Positions 42,433 to 51,965 of a DNA stretch of 64,000 bases are shown piece by piece. The notes beneath the pieces were generated by a model. The model saw only the letters and a list, made by a program, of their open reading frames with translations, did no database searches and had not been told where the DNA came from. The stretch lies in NCBI RefSeq assembly GCF_000968175.1, contig NZ_FO704551.1:682001-746000 (forward strand), read 5' to 3'. Source of the stretch: Xenorhabdus poinarii G6 (GTDB lineage: Bacteria > Pseudomonadota > Gammaproteobacteria > Enterobacterales > Enterobacteriaceae). Each line of letters opens with the position of its first letter. The first letter of the stretch is position 1. Made by a program: the position numbers and the translations under genes.

Positions 42433-45096
42433 ATGTCAGATATTTTGAAAAATGACGTGGATCCGATCGAAACTCGCGATTGGTTACAGGCGATCGAATC
42501 GGTCATCCGTGAAGAAGGTGTTGAGCGTGCTCAGTTCCTGATTGATCAGGTTTTGAGCGAAGCTCGTAAAGGTGGCGTTAACGTTGCTGCTGGTGCAGCA
42601 AGTCGTAATTACATCAACACTATTCCTGTTGAGGATGAACCAGCTTACCCTGGTAACCAGAATTTGGAGCGCCGTATTCGCTCTGCTATTCGCTGGAATG
42701 CGGTGATGTCCGTTCTGCGTGCATCCAAAAAAGATTTGGAACTGGGTGGGCATATGGCCTCATTTCAGTCTTCCGCTACTATTTATGACGTGTGTTTTAA
42801 CCATTTCTTCCGGGCGCGTAACGACAATGACGGTGGTGACTTAGTCTACTTCCAGGGGCATATTTCTCCGGGCATTTATGCGCGTGCTTTCCTTGAAGGC
42901 CGTCTGACTGAAGAGCAGATGAACAACTTCCGCCAGGAAATCGGCGGTAATGGTTTGTCTTCTTACCCGCATCCGAAACTGATGCCTGACTTCTGGCAGT
43001 TCCCAACTGTTTCCATGGGTTTGGGACCAATTACTGCGATTTATCAGGCTAAGTTCCTGAAATATCTGGATTATCGTGGTCTAAAAGATACCTCTAAACA
43101 AACCGTTTATGCTTTCTTGGGTGACGGTGAGATGGATGAACCAGAATCCAAAGGTGCGATCACTATCGCTACCCGTGAAAAACTGGATAACCTGGTATTC
43201 GTTATCAACTGTAACTTGCAGCGTCTGGATGGCCCTGTCACCGGTAACGGTAAAATCGTTAACGAGCTGGAAGGTATCTTCGAAGGCGCTGGCTGGCAGG
43301 TACTGAAAGTTCTGTGGGGTGAACGTTGGGATGCACTTCTGCGCAAGGATACCAGTGGTAAATTAGTTCAATTGATGAACGAAACCCTGGATGGCGACTA
43401 TCAGACATTCAAGTCCAAAAATGGCGCTTATGTTCGTGAACACTTCTTCGGTCGTTACCCAGAAACGGCAGCATTGGTCAAAGACATGACTGATGATGAA
43501 ATTTGGGCACTGAACCGTGGTGGTCACGATCCGAAGAAAGTTTATGCGGCACTGAAAAAAGCGCAGGATACTCAGGGTAAACCAACTGTAATCCTGGCTC
43601 AGAGCATCAAAGGTTATGGTATGGGTGATACCGCTGAAGGTAAAAACATTGCTCATCAGGTCAAGAAAATGAACATGGAAGGCGTTCGCCAGTTCCGTGA
43701 TCGTTTCAGTGTGCCTGTCACTGATGATCAGATTGAAAACCTGCCTTACGTCACTTTCGATAAAGATTCTGAAGAATCCAAATACCTGCATGAGCGTCGT
43801 AATGCGCTGGGTGGTTATCTGCCAAGCCGTCGTGTTAACTTTGACGAAAAACTGGAAATCCCGGCTCTGGAAGATTTCAGTTCTCTGTTAGAAGCGCAGT
43901 CGAAAGAAATTTCTACCACTATCGCTTTTGTTCGTGCACTGAACATCATGCTGAAGAACAAGTCGATCAAAGATCGTCTGGTTCCAATCATTGCTGACGA
44001 AGCACGTACTTTCGGTATGGAAGGTCTGTTCCGTCAAATCGGTATCTACAGCCCGAATGGTCAGCAGTATACCCCGCAAGACCGTGAGCAGGTTGCATAC
44101 TATAAAGAAGACGCTAAAGGTCAGATCCTACAGGAAGGTATCAACGAACTGGGTGCGGCTTCATCTTGGCTGGCGGCTGCAACGTCTTACAGCACCAACA
44201 ACCTGCCAATGATCCCATTCTACATCTACTACTCTATGTTCGGATTCCAGCGTATCGGTGATCTGTGCTGGGCAGCAGGTGACCAACAAGCTCGTGGCTT
44301 CCTGGTTGGCGGTACTTCTGGCCGTACGACGCTGAATGGTGAAGGTTTGCAGCACGAAGATGGCCATAGCCATATTCAGTCTCTGACTATCCCTAACTGT
44401 ATCTCTTATGATCCCGCATTTGCTTATGAAGTTGCGGTTATCATGCATGATGGTCTGGAGCGTATGTATGGTGAGAAACAAGAGAACATCTACTATTACA
44501 TCACCACACTGAACGAAAACTACTACATGCCAGCCATGCCTGAAGGTGCAGAAGAAGGTATCCGTAAAGGTATCTACAAGCTGGAAAGCCTGGAAGGTGC
44601 GAAGGGTAAAGTTCAGCTACTGGGCTCTGGTTCTATCTTGCGTCATGTACGTGAAGCAGCCAATATCCTTTCTGCTGAATACGGCATCGGTTCCGATGTC
44701 TACAGCGTAACGTCCTTCACTGAACTGGCTCGTGATGGTCAGGATTGTGAGCGTTGGAACATGCTGCATCCATCTGAAGAACCTCGTGTTCCTTATATTA
44801 CTCAGATCATGAACGAAGCGCCAGCTGTGGCATCGACTGACTACATGAAACTGTTTGCAGAACAAGTACGTAACTTCGTACCTGCAAACAACTATCGTGT
44901 ATTGGGTACTGACGGTTTCGGTCGTTCTGACAGCCGTGAAAACCTGCGTGACCATTTTGAAGTTGATGCTTCTTATGTGGTTGTTGCAGCGCTGGGTGAA
45001 CTGGCTAAACGTGGCGAAGTTGATGTGAAAGTCGTTGAAGACGCCATCAAAAAATATAACATCAACCCAGAAAAAGCCAACCCACGCCTGGCATAA
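42433..45096 (+). CDS. aceE: pyruvate dehydrogenase E1 component
   Basis: AceE is the homodimeric ThDP-dependent E1 that decarboxylates pyruvate and reductively acetylates the lipoyl domains of AceF. The 887-residue product equals the E. coli length and has the ThDP-Mg motif GDGEMDEPESKGAI to NCNLQRLDGPV near 230-265, HEDGHSHIQ and PFYIYYSMFGFQR. Strong codon bias toward highly expressed codons. Ribosome site AAGGA precedes it. Confidence 0.98.
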   Translation: MSDILKNDVDPIETRDWLQAIESVIREEGVERAQFLIDQVLSEARKGGVNVAAGAASRNYINTIPVEDEPAYPGNQNLERRIRSAIRWNAVMSVLRASKKDLELGGHMASFQSSATIYDVCFNHFFRARNDNDGGDLVYFQGHISPGIYARAFLEGRLTEEQMNNFRQEIGGNGLSSYPHPKLMPDFWQFPTVSMGLGPITAIYQAKFLKYLDYRGLKDTSKQTVYAFLGDGEMDEPESKGAITIATREKLDNLVFVINCNLQRLDGPVTGNGKIVNELEGIFEGAGWQVLKVLWGERWDALLRKDTSGKLVQLMNETLDGDYQTFKSKNGAYVREHFFGRYPETAALVKDMTDDEIWALNRGGHDPKKVYAALKKAQDTQGKPTVILAQSIKGYGMGDTAEGKNIAHQVKKMNMEGVRQFRDRFSVPVTDDQIENLPYVTFDKDSEESKYLHERRNALGGYLPSRRVNFDEKLEIPALEDFSSLLEAQSKEISTTIAFVRALNIMLKNKSIKDRLVPIIADEARTFGMEGLFRQIGIYSPNGQQYTPQDREQVAYYKEDAKGQILQEGINELGAASSWLAAATSYSTNNLPMIPFYIYYSMFGFQRIGDLCWAAGDQQARGFLVGGTSGRTTLNGEGLQHEDGHSHIQSLTIPNCISYDPAFAYEVAVIMHDGLERMYGEKQENIYYYITTLNENYYMPAMPEGAEEGIRKGIYKLESLEGAKGKVQLLGSGSILRHVREAANILSAEYGIGSDVYSVTSFTELARDGQDCERWNMLHPSEEPRVPYITQIMNEAPAVASTDYMKLFAEQVRNFVPANNYRVLGTDGFGRSDSRENLRDHFEVDASYVVVAALGELAKRGEVDVKVVEDAIKKYNINPEKANPRLA

Positions 45097-45109
45097 GAGG
45101 TAAAGATTA

Positions 45110-46981
45110 ATGTCTATCGAAATTAACGTACCTGATATTGGTGCAGATGAAGTTGAAGTGACCGAAATCATGGTAAAAGTGGGTGACACAGTTGAAGCTG
45201 AACAGTCACTGATCACGGTTGAAGGTGATAAAGCGTCTATGGAAGTCCCGTCTCCACAGGCGGGAGTAGTGAAAGAAATCAAAGTTACGGTTGGCGATAA
45301 AGTTGAAACCGGTAAACTGATTATGATTTTTGAATCCGCAAATGGTGCAGCAGAAGCTGCCCCAGTTCAGCAAGCAGCGGCAGCACCAGTCGCGGCAACC
45401 GTCGCTGAAAGCAAAGAAGTGAATGTACCGGATATCGGTGGCGATGAAGTTGAAGTGACTGAAATAATGGTAAAAGTTGGTGATACCGTCACTGAGGAAC
45501 AATCACTGATTACCGTTGAAGGTGACAAGGCTTCTATGGAAGTCCCTGCGCCATTCGCCGGTACGGTGAAAGAGATCAAAATTGCGACGGGTGACAAAGT
45601 TCAAACCGGCTCTCTGATCATGGTATTCGAAGTTGCAGGTTCTGGTGCAGCCCCCGTGGTTGCGTCAGCGGCAGCACCAGTCGCAGCGCCTGCGGTATCT
45701 GCTGCAAAAGAAGTGAACGTACCGGATATCGGTGGTGACGAAGTTGAAGTCACCGAAATCATGGTAAAAGTGGGTGATACCATCACTGAAGAGCAGTCTC
45801 TGATCACTGTTGAAGGTGATAAGGCTTCTATGGAAGTGCCGGCGCCATTCGCCGGTACGGTGAAAGAGATCAAGATTGCGACGGGTGACAAAGTTAAAAC
45901 CGGCTCTCTGATCATGGTATTCGAGGTCGCGGGTGCAGCACCTGTGGCACCTGTGGCACCTGCGGTAGCGCCTGCTTCTGCGGCTGAACCTGCGAAAGCA
46001 GCGCCAGCACCAGCAGTTAGCAAGCCAGCAGAAGGTAAAAACGAATTTGCAGAAAATGACGCTTATATCCATGCCACTCCGGTCATCCGTCGTCTGGCTC
46101 GTGAATTTGGCGTCAATCTGGCGAAAGTAAAAGGAACTGGCCGTAAGGGTCGTATCCTGCGTGAGGACGTTCAGGCTTACGTGAAAGATGCGATTAAACG
46201 TGCAGAAGCGGCACCTGCTGCTGCGGGTGGTGGCCTACCGGGTATGTTGCCTTGGCCGAAAGTTGATTTCAGCAAATTTGGTGAAATCGAAGAAGTTGAA
46301 ATGAGCCGCATCCAGAAAATTTCTGGTGCTAACCTCAGCCGTAACTGGGTCATGATCCCTCACGTTAACCTGTTCGATGAAGCGGATATCACTGAAGTTG
46401 AAGAATTCCGTAAGCAACAGAATAAAGAAGCTGAGAAAAAGCAGCTGGGTGTGAAAATCACTCCGTTGGTATTCGTCATGAAAGCCGCTGCGAAAGCACT
46501 GGAAGCAATGCCTCGCTTTAACAGCTCAATTTCTGAAGATGGCCAGAAACTGATCCTGAAAAAGTATGTCAACATCGGTATCGCGGTAGATACACCTAAC
46601 GGTCTGGTTGTTCCTGTTTTCAAAGATGTTAACAAGAAAGGCATCATTGAACTGTCCAGAGAATTGGCTGAAGTCTCCAAGAAAGCACGTGCTGGTAAGC
46701 TGACCGCTTCCGATATGCAGGGCGGTTGCTTCACTATCTCTAGCTTGGGTGGTATCGGTACGACCGGTTTTGCACCAATTGTAAATGCACCAGAAGTGGC
46801 AATCATGGGGCTGTCTCGTTCTTCCATGAAACCAGTTTGGAATGGCAAGGAATTCGTTCCTCGTCTGATTCTGCCTATGTCTCTGTCTTTCGACCACCGT
46901 GTGATCGATGGAGCAGATGGTGCACGTTTCATCACTTATATTAATCAATTGATGAGCGACATCCGCCGTCTGGCGATGTAA
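45110..46981 (+). CDS. aceF: pyruvate dehydrogenase E2, dihydrolipoyl acetyltransferase
   Basis: AceF forms the core of the pyruvate dehydrogenase complex. Its 623 residues comprise three tandem lipoyl domains (about 1-75, 103-178 and 201-276), each with the lipoylated Lys in [10 protein letters not shown], separated by Ala/Pro-rich swinging linkers. A peripheral-subunit-binding domain follows ([20 protein letters not shown], near 322-358), then the catalytic domain with the [14 protein letters not shown] active-site motif near the C-terminus. The second and third lipoyl domains are almost identical at DNA level. Confidence 0.98.
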   Translation: MSIEINVPDIGADEVEVTEIMVKVGDTVEAEQSLITVEGDKASMEVPSPQAGVVKEIKVTVGDKVETGKLIMIFESANGAAEAAPVQQAAAAPVAATVAESKEVNVPDIGGDEVEVTEIMVKVGDTVTEEQSLITVEGDKASMEVPAPFAGTVKEIKIATGDKVQTGSLIMVFEVAGSGAAPVVASAAAPVAAPAVSAAKEVNVPDIGGDEVEVTEIMVKVGDTITEEQSLITVEGDKASMEVPAPFAGTVKEIKIATGDKVKTGSLIMVFEVAGAAPVAPVAPAVAPASAAEPAKAAPAPAVSKPAEGKNEFAENDAYIHATPVIRRLAREFGVNLAKVKGTGRKGRILREDVQAYVKDAIKRAEAAPAAAGGGLPGMLPWPKVDFSKFGEIEEVEMSRIQKISGANLSRNWVMIPHVNLFDEADITEVEEFRKQQNKEAEKKQLGVKITPLVFVMKAAAKALEAMPRFNSSISEDGQKLILKKYVNIGIAVDTPNGLVVPVFKDVNKKGIIELSRELAEVSKKARAGKLTASDMQGGCFTISSLGGIGTTGFAPIVNAPEVAIMGLSRSSMKPVWNGKEFVPRLILPMSLSFDHRVIDGADGARFITYINQLMSDIRRLAM

Positions 46982-46986
46982 TGCAC

Positions 46987-47182
46987 AGGCCGGTAAATAT
47001 GCCGGCCTAATAATTACTGTCGTGACAGATATTTTCGCCTCGTATCTGGTAGGTTGGGATTTCTGTCACGTTAACGCGCTTTTCAGGTTATTTACAATTC
47101 TGTAAACTTGCTCGCGGTGTGTACGTCCCGGTGGAATATGTTTTTTTTTCGTCTGACCCGCCGGACAAACAATTAAGAGGTC
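46987..47182 (+). promoter_or_regulatory. aceF-lpd intergenic hairpins and lpd upstream region
   Basis: AGGCCGG / CCGGCCT (46987-47008) forms a hairpin after aceF without a clear T tract. A second inverted repeat, CGTGACAG with CTGTCACG, spans about 47022-47071. In E. coli lpd has its own promoter in this interval, which would explain the 200-base gap; no clear -35/-10 pair was assigned. Confidence 0.5.
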
Positions 47183-47185
47183 ATG

Positions 47186-48613
47186 ATGAGTACTGAAATT
47201 AAAGCCCAGGTAGTGGTGCTTGGAGCAGGCCCGGCAGGGTATTCTGCTGCTTTCCGTTGTGCAGACTTAGGATTGGATACTGTTCTGGTTGAGCGCTACT
47301 CTACTTTGGGTGGTGTTTGCTTGAATGTGGGGTGTATCCCGTCTAAGGCACTGCTTCATGTTGCAAAAGTGATTGAAGAAGCAAAAGCATTGGCACAGCA
47401 TGGTATCGTGTTTGGCGAACCACAAACTGATATCGATAAGATCCGCCTGTGGAAAGAAAAAGTGATTTCCCAGCTGACAGGGGGTCTGGGCGGCATGGCT
47501 AAAGGCCGTAAAGTTAATGTTGTTAATGGCTTTGGTAAGTTCACAGGTGCTAATACTCTGGTTGTTGAAGGTGAGAGCGGCACAACAACGATTAATTTTG
47601 ATAATGCCATTATCGCAGCGGGTTCACGTCCAATTCAATTGCCATTCATTCCACATGATGATCCTCGCGTATGGGATTCTACCGATGCTTTGGAACTGAA
47701 AACGGTTCCGGGACGCCTGTTGGTCATGGGCGGTGGTATTATCGGTCTGGAAATGGGCACGGTTTACCACGCCCTGGGTTCTCAGATCGACGTGGTAGAA
47801 ATGTTCGATCAGGTGATTCCTGCTGCGGACAAAGACATTGTTAAAGTATTCACTAAACGCGTCAGCAAGAAATTTAATTTGATGCTGGAAACGAAAGTGA
47901 CTGCGGTAGAAGCGAAAGAAGATGGCATCTATGTAACAATGGAAGGCAAGAAAGCACCGGCAGAGCCACAGCGCTATGATGCCGTTCTGGTGGCTATCGG
48001 TCGTGTACCAAACGGTAAGCTACTTGATGCGGGTCAGGCAGGTGTTGAAGTTGATGAGCGTGGCTTTATCCATGTCGATAAACAAATGCGCACTAACGTA
48101 CCTCACATTTTTGCTATCGGTGATATCGTTGGTCAGCCAATGCTGGCACACAAAGGTGTTCACGAAGGACACGTTGCTGCTGAAGTTATTTCTGGTAAGA
48201 AACATTATTTCGATCCAAAAGTGATTCCATCTATCGCTTACACTGAACCAGAAGTCGCATGGGTTGGTTTAACTGAGAAAGAAGCGAAAGAGAAAGGCAT
48301 CAGCTACGAAACGGCAACGTTCCCATGGGCAGCATCTGGCCGTGCCATCGCATCAGATTGTTCAGATGGTATGACCAAGCTGATTTTCGATAAAGAAACT
48401 AACCGTATTATCGGTGGTGCTATTGTTGGTACTAACGGCGGTGAGCTGCTGGGTGAAATTGGTCTGGCTATCGAAATGGGCTGTGATGCAGAAGATCTTG
48501 CTCTGACTGTTCATGCTCACCCAACACTGTATGAATCCATCGGTATGGCTGCGGAAATGTACGAAGGCAGCATCACTGATTTGCCAAACCCTAAAGCGAA
48601 GAAAAAGAAATAA
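47186..48613 (+). CDS. lpdA: dihydrolipoyl dehydrogenase (E3)
   Basis: Lpd reoxidises the dihydrolipoyl groups of pyruvate and 2-oxoglutarate dehydrogenases and the glycine cleavage system, using FAD and NAD. The 475-residue product has the FAD loop GAGPAGYSAAF, the redox disulfide CLNVGCIPSK near residues 45-50, the NAD loop MGGGIIGLEMG and the His-Glu pair region HAHPTLYES. I chose ATG at 47186 (MSTEIKAQ, as in E. coli) rather than the adjoining ATG at 47183, since AAGAGGT is better spaced. Confidence 0.97.
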   Translation: MSTEIKAQVVVLGAGPAGYSAAFRCADLGLDTVLVERYSTLGGVCLNVGCIPSKALLHVAKVIEEAKALAQHGIVFGEPQTDIDKIRLWKEKVISQLTGGLGGMAKGRKVNVVNGFGKFTGANTLVVEGESGTTTINFDNAIIAAGSRPIQLPFIPHDDPRVWDSTDALELKTVPGRLLVMGGGIIGLEMGTVYHALGSQIDVVEMFDQVIPAADKDIVKVFTKRVSKKFNLMLETKVTAVEAKEDGIYVTMEGKKAPAEPQRYDAVLVAIGRVPNGKLLDAGQAGVEVDERGFIHVDKQMRTNVPHIFAIGDIVGQPMLAHKGVHEGHVAAEVISGKKHYFDPKVIPSIAYTEPEVAWVGLTEKEAKEKGISYETATFPWAASGRAIASDCSDGMTKLIFDKETNRIIGGAIVGTNGGELLGEIGLAIEMGCDAEDLALTVHAHPTLYESIGMAAEMYEGSITDLPNPKAKKKK

Positions 48614-48647
48614 TTCTTTACCATTGCAGTAGGTTAGCAAAGATATT

Positions 48648-48681
48648 AAACGGCTTTCAAATAGGAAGCCGTTTTTATTTT
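48648..48681 (+). terminator. rho-independent terminator after lpd
   Basis: AAACGGCTT / AAGCCGTTT stem with loop TCAAATAGG, followed by TTTATTTTTTT. It marks the end of the conserved chromosomal backbone in this window. Confidence 0.9.
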
Positions 48682-49287
48682 TTTCTAAACGTTGGGTGAA
48701 TGTCCTCTCAGTCAGGTGTTCGCTGCTACAAATTCTCCAACAAGTTTTCGGGAGATACATTCGATTAATTCGTTACCGTTAATTGTCATTACTAACAGTG
48801 GTGAGGATTTATCAATAGGTTTAGTCAAACTGGCAGGATTCCCAATAATGCATGAATAAAACAAGATGCAATAGTATTGTTTATCTATTTTAAAGTGAAA
48901 AAATATACCAATGAAATTTTGATTAGCCTCTATTATTAAACAAAATCAGATAAATATCTCATTGATATTTCAGCTAATATAAAAGCTCCTCAAATTATTT
49001 TTCTCGTGGCTACAGTTCTTAGTCGCATCCATTTACACGGAATGATGGGATAAATATTATCTTTAACTTATATTTCATGATGTTAATTTATCCCACTTAT
49101 CCCACTTATCCCACTTATCCCGAAATGCAGTTATAATATGTCTAACCACACTTTCTCTTTACGGTTCATGGTGTCTATTGGCCACATCAAAGCGTTATAA
49201 CGAGAGACTTGCAGTACTACAAAAATAGCTTATGGTTAAATGCAATAATGGCATGGATATATTTTAATAACATAAAAGGTATTTAAA
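48682..49287. other. intergenic region with inverted and tandem repeats
   Basis: About 600 AT-rich bases with no supported gene. Two features stand out: an inverted repeat GGGATAAAT (49047) with ATTTATCCC (49086), and the tandem TTATCCCAC repeat that begins within its right arm. Conserved E. coli genes downstream of lpd (yacH, acnB) are missing, so this is the left boundary of the accessory region. Confidence 0.55.
49088..49121. repeat. 9-base tandem repeat TTATCCCAC, 3.8 copies
   Basis: TTATCCCAC is repeated three times exactly and then partially (TTATCCC). It lies about 165 bases before the lipoprotein gene. Such short arrays can vary in copy number by slipped-strand mispairing. Confidence 0.85.
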
Positions 49288-49971
49288 ATGAAAAAATGGT
49301 TAGTAGTTGCGGCTTCAGTGCTTGCTCTTTCGGGTTGTAAGGTGGATGTTGAAACAAAAGTAAATACGGATGATTTGACTTCAGTTGATCATAAAGTTGT
49401 TAAAGGAGATATTAATGTTGAAGTGTCATCCTGTACCCACTATGAAGACTCACGTCAGGACTCAAAAGATTTAATCAAGTTAAAACAGAAAATACCCACC
49501 ATTTTTACCAATGCTGAGTATGTCGAATGTTATAGAAAAAATTTTGATTCATATGCTCATTTCACTATTCCTGTCGCGGTGGGTGTGTTACCGGACGATG
49601 GTCAATTAGGTGATAAAGCGGATATTTTCATCCTTTCCCATCAAAAAACCTATGCGGGGGCAGTGATCCCAAAAGATGTGCTGGATAAAATCAAAAAGGC
49701 ACAAAAAGATATGATGGGAAAACTGAATATCAGGATGAGTATTATTCTTGAGAGGGGAAATAAACCTGTACCAACGCTGATTAGCCTTGGGACTTATATG
49801 ACAAGTGCAAAAAATAAAGATTACCCGCTTGTGGCTGATGGGATCAATCTGGCTAAGGAAATGAAATTCAGACTTTCGGATGTCTCTAACTCAGCCTTGT
49901 CTAATGGTGAATTTGTTCCTTTCCTTGTTACATCTGATTATTTCGATTTCCTCCGGAAAGATAAAAAATAG
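49288..49971 (+). CDS. putative lipoprotein of unknown function
   Basis: A 227-residue product with a lipoprotein signal: basic start MKKWLVV, hydrophobic core and lipobox LSGC, giving a mature N-terminal Cys at residue 17 followed by KVDVETKV. The mature protein is hydrophilic with two further cysteines in the N-terminal half (CTHYEDSRQD and VECYRKN, possibly a disulfide). I do not recognise a family. AAAGG is suitably spaced before the ATG. It stands alone between the lpd terminator and an insertion sequence. Lys at +2 after the Cys would predict outer-membrane sorting. Confidence 0.8.
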   Translation: MKKWLVVAASVLALSGCKVDVETKVNTDDLTSVDHKVVKGDINVEVSSCTHYEDSRQDSKDLIKLKQKIPTIFTNAEYVECYRKNFDSYAHFTIPVAVGVLPDDGQLGDKADIFILSHQKTYAGAVIPKDVLDKIKKAQKDMMGKLNIRMSIILERGNKPVPTLISLGTYMTSAKNKDYPLVADGINLAKEMKFRLSDVSNSALSNGEFVPFLVTSDYFDFLRKDKK

Positions 49972-50025
49972 CCTGTTCTTGCCTTGATCCAAAACGACAA
50001 TGATCTCCATACTTAGGCCGCAAAA

Positions 50026-50050
50026 TGAACTGACCCCAGAAAGTTGGACA
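50026..50050 (+). repeat. left terminal inverted repeat of IS
   Basis: Matches the reverse complement of 51428-51452 at about 21 of 25 positions. Confidence 0.88.
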
Positions 50051-50056
50051 TTTTAG

Positions 50057-50830
50057 TTAAACGGCGTGTAAGGCCTGGTTTCGATATGCTATCGGAGTTA
50101 GGCCTTTTAATTTCACCTTGATCCGTTTTGTATTGTAATATTCAATGTATTCTTCTATTTTTTCAATCAGTTCATCCGCACTTTTAAAGTGCTGCTGGTG
50201 ATACATTTCTGTTTTGAGTAAGGCAAAAAAGTTTTCTGCCATCGCATTATCCAAACAGTTCCCTTTCCTCGACATACTTTGTTTAATATCTTTATCAGCA
50301 AGTTGCTTTTGATAAGCCTTATGCCGATATTGCCAACCTTGATCACTGTGAATGAGTGGCTTAGCGTGAGCATCTAGCCCATCTAATGCCTCTTTTAGCA
50401 TCTCTGTCACTAAAGGCAGACTCGCCTTTTTCGCCACGTTGTAAGCGATAACCTCTTGATTAAATAAGTCAATAATAGGTGATAGATAGACTTTTTGTTC
50501 ATTCACTTTAAATTCTGTCACATCCGTTACCCATTTCTCATTAGGTTTTGTCGCGCGAAAATCTCTTGCCAACCAATTCGGTGCTGTTTTTCCAACTTCC
50601 CCACGATAAGAACGATATTTCTTCGGCCTTACCGTGGATTTTAGGTTTAATTGCCTCATTAATCGTTGTACTGTTTTATGATTGATTTTAAAGCCATTTT
50701 TTCTCAATGCTAAATGAATGCGGCGATAACCATAACGACCTTTATGCTCATGATAGATAGTTTTAATCATCTCTATTTCTTGTTCATAAGCACGCGTTTT
50801 TTTAAGCGCCTGGCATTGATAGTAAAACAC
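50057..50830 (-). CDS. IS3-family transposase OrfB (catalytic domain)
   Basis: The 257 residues from the first ATG include the HTH_21 region GRYGYRRIHLALRKNGFKIN and an rve-type DDE integrase core: WVTDVTEF (first Asp), HSDQGWQY (second Asp) and NAMAENFFALLKTE (Glu). The reading frame remains open upstream to about 50905 and overlaps the end of orfA, with extra residues such as LARSVFYYQCQ, so the functional product is probably the OrfAB fusion made by -1 frameshifting. No stop or gap is seen in the catalytic domain. Confidence 0.93.
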   Translation of the reverse strand: MFYYQCQALKKTRAYEQEIEMIKTIYHEHKGRYGYRRIHLALRKNGFKINHKTVQRLMRQLNLKSTVRPKKYRSYRGEVGKTAPNWLARDFRATKPNEKWVTDVTEFKVNEQKVYLSPIIDLFNQEVIAYNVAKKASLPLVTEMLKEALDGLDAHAKPLIHSDQGWQYRHKAYQKQLADKDIKQSMSRKGNCLDNAMAENFFALLKTEMYHQQHFKSADELIEKIEEYIEYYNTKRIKVKLKGLTPIAYRNQALHAV

Positions 50831-50898
50831 GCTTCTTGCAAGATTAATGGCACAAAGTAAGTGCTTTAATGGATATTTCTTTTTAAGAGCTAAAACAA

Positions 50899-51405
50899 TT
50901 AACGCTTTTTCTTTGCTCGTGGGCGTTTCTTCTGTTCCAGCTCTGCTAACTTTTTTAGGACCGCATTTTCTGCACGCAAATAAGCTAATTCTTCTTTAAG
51001 TTCCTTAACTGTCATTTCGTCATCAGATTTCGGCGGGGTTTTAGATCGGGATTTCATTGGGGGTCTTCCTCGCTGAGGACTTTCGAGTCCTTTGATACCG
51101 GTTTCATTATACTTATCAAGCCAGACTGATAAGGTACCTGGAGTCGTTAAATTGAGAACTGCACTAGTGTGAGTGAGGGACCAATCATGTGTCCACATTA
51201 ATTTTAAAGCCTGGAGTTTTGTGACAGCACAAAGAGAGTGAGACGTTGGCAAAAAGGCGTTATCGCCATGAATGGCAACAACTTGAGCCCAGTATCGAAT
51301 TTGTCGAGAAGAGATTGAATATTCCGCTGATAGCTTATCCGATGTGTTACCTGCCAGACATCGTTTAGCAATAATGATTTTTAGCTCACGACTATATTTA
51401 GACAT
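50899..51405 (-). CDS. IS3-family transposase OrfA (DNA-binding)
   Basis: The 168-residue product has two helix-turn-helix segments (LAGNTSDKLSAEYSISSRQI and WSLTHTSAVLNLTTPGTLSV) and a C-terminal leucine-zipper-like coiled coil (ELKEELAYLRAENAVLKKL). It ends in the lysine-rich AKKKR. The A-rich AAAGAAAAAGC stretch just before its stop is the probable slippery site for the -1 shift into orfB. Confidence 0.92.
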   Translation of the reverse strand: MSKYSRELKIIIAKRCLAGNTSDKLSAEYSISSRQIRYWAQVVAIHGDNAFLPTSHSLCAVTKLQALKLMWTHDWSLTHTSAVLNLTTPGTLSVWLDKYNETGIKGLESPQRGRPPMKSRSKTPPKSDDEMTVKELKEELAYLRAENAVLKKLAELEQKKRPRAKKKR

Positions 51406-51427
51406 AAAAAACCCCCCAGTAATTAGT

Positions 51428-51452
51428 TGTCCAACTATTGGGGGTCACTTCA
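51428..51452 (-). repeat. right terminal inverted repeat of IS
   Basis: Pairs with 50026-50050; lies just upstream of orfA on the minus strand. The flanking AAA matches the left flank. Confidence 0.88.
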
Positions 51453-51504
51453 AAACGCGGCTTTTTCATGTCTTCAGTATGAAGGATAAATCATGCCTCT
51501 GTGA

Positions 51505-51770
51505 GAAACCTTCGCGCAGTTATTTGAATTTGATACCCATCAAGCCGACAACACCTTTGATCATTTCCTCTGTCCAATTGTCGAACAAAGTCATCAAAAA
51601 GTGGAGGGGCTGAATCGACACTGGCAGGTGTTGAACTTTGCTCCATGATTAAGCCGGGGCAAAGGCCACTACTGAAATCTTTACTCCATGGGAACAATTT
51701 TATTCTTTAGCCGCATTGTCTGAGGAAGTCCGTTTCCTCCATTTTTTGCGGTTCGCTCTCAGTTTGTGAC
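51505..51770 (+). pseudogene. decayed coding remnant of unknown family
   Basis: Directly after the IS a stop-free stretch reads TFAQLFEFDTHQADNTFDHF and on to HWQVLNFAP. After a frame change GAKATTEIFTPWEQFYSLAA and VRFLHFLRFALSL follow to a stop. The composition looks like real protein and the break suggests a frameshifted gene fragment. I do not recognise the family. Together with the IS it fills the gap between the lipoprotein and the BKACE operon. Confidence 0.4.
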
Positions 51771-51965
51771 AGAACCTGATGAAAGTGCTAACAGTTGGTA
51801 TTCTAACTGGTTAATTTAGATCCGTTTGCCCAAGGCATACACATAATCTTGCACCTTAACCCCGCTTTTGCAACAACCCCATTCAGTCCCCCTTTTTTAG
51901 GGACCGTAATTTCTCTTAATATCTATATTATCAATCAAAATGCATAATATAGGAGCTCGAAAATT
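51771..51965 (+). promoter_or_regulatory. upstream region of the BKACE-HemB operon
   Basis: About 195 bases before the first operon gene. A small inverted repeat GTCCC / GGGAC (51887-51904) and an AT-rich segment TAATATCTATATTATC that could supply a -10 are visible; no clear -35 was found. GGAGC serves as ribosome site for the BKACE gene. Confidence 0.4.

Larger units (their letters stand above)
50026..51452 (-). mobile_element. complete IS3-family (IS150-group) insertion sequence
   Basis: The 1,427-base element is bounded by 25-base imperfect inverted repeats. The left starts TGAACTGACCCC and ends AGTTGGACA (50026-50050); the right end read inward starts TGAAGTGACCCC and ends AGTTGGACA (51428-51452). 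AAA flanks it on both sides, consistent with a 3-base target duplication. Two overlapping-frame genes, orfA and orfB, are on the minus strand and joined by a likely -1 frameshift. All parts appear intact, so it may be active. Confidence 0.93.

Noticed and set aside
44617..46948. Long minus-strand open frames across aceE and aceF (up to 221 codons)
   Set aside because: They are mirror frames of strongly codon-biased, repeat-containing genes on the plus strand; no ribosome sites and low-complexity predicted proteins.
49088..49121. Possible CRISPR or iteron array
   Set aside because: The 9-base units are directly contiguous without spacers and there are no cas or rep genes nearby; a simple tandem repeat.
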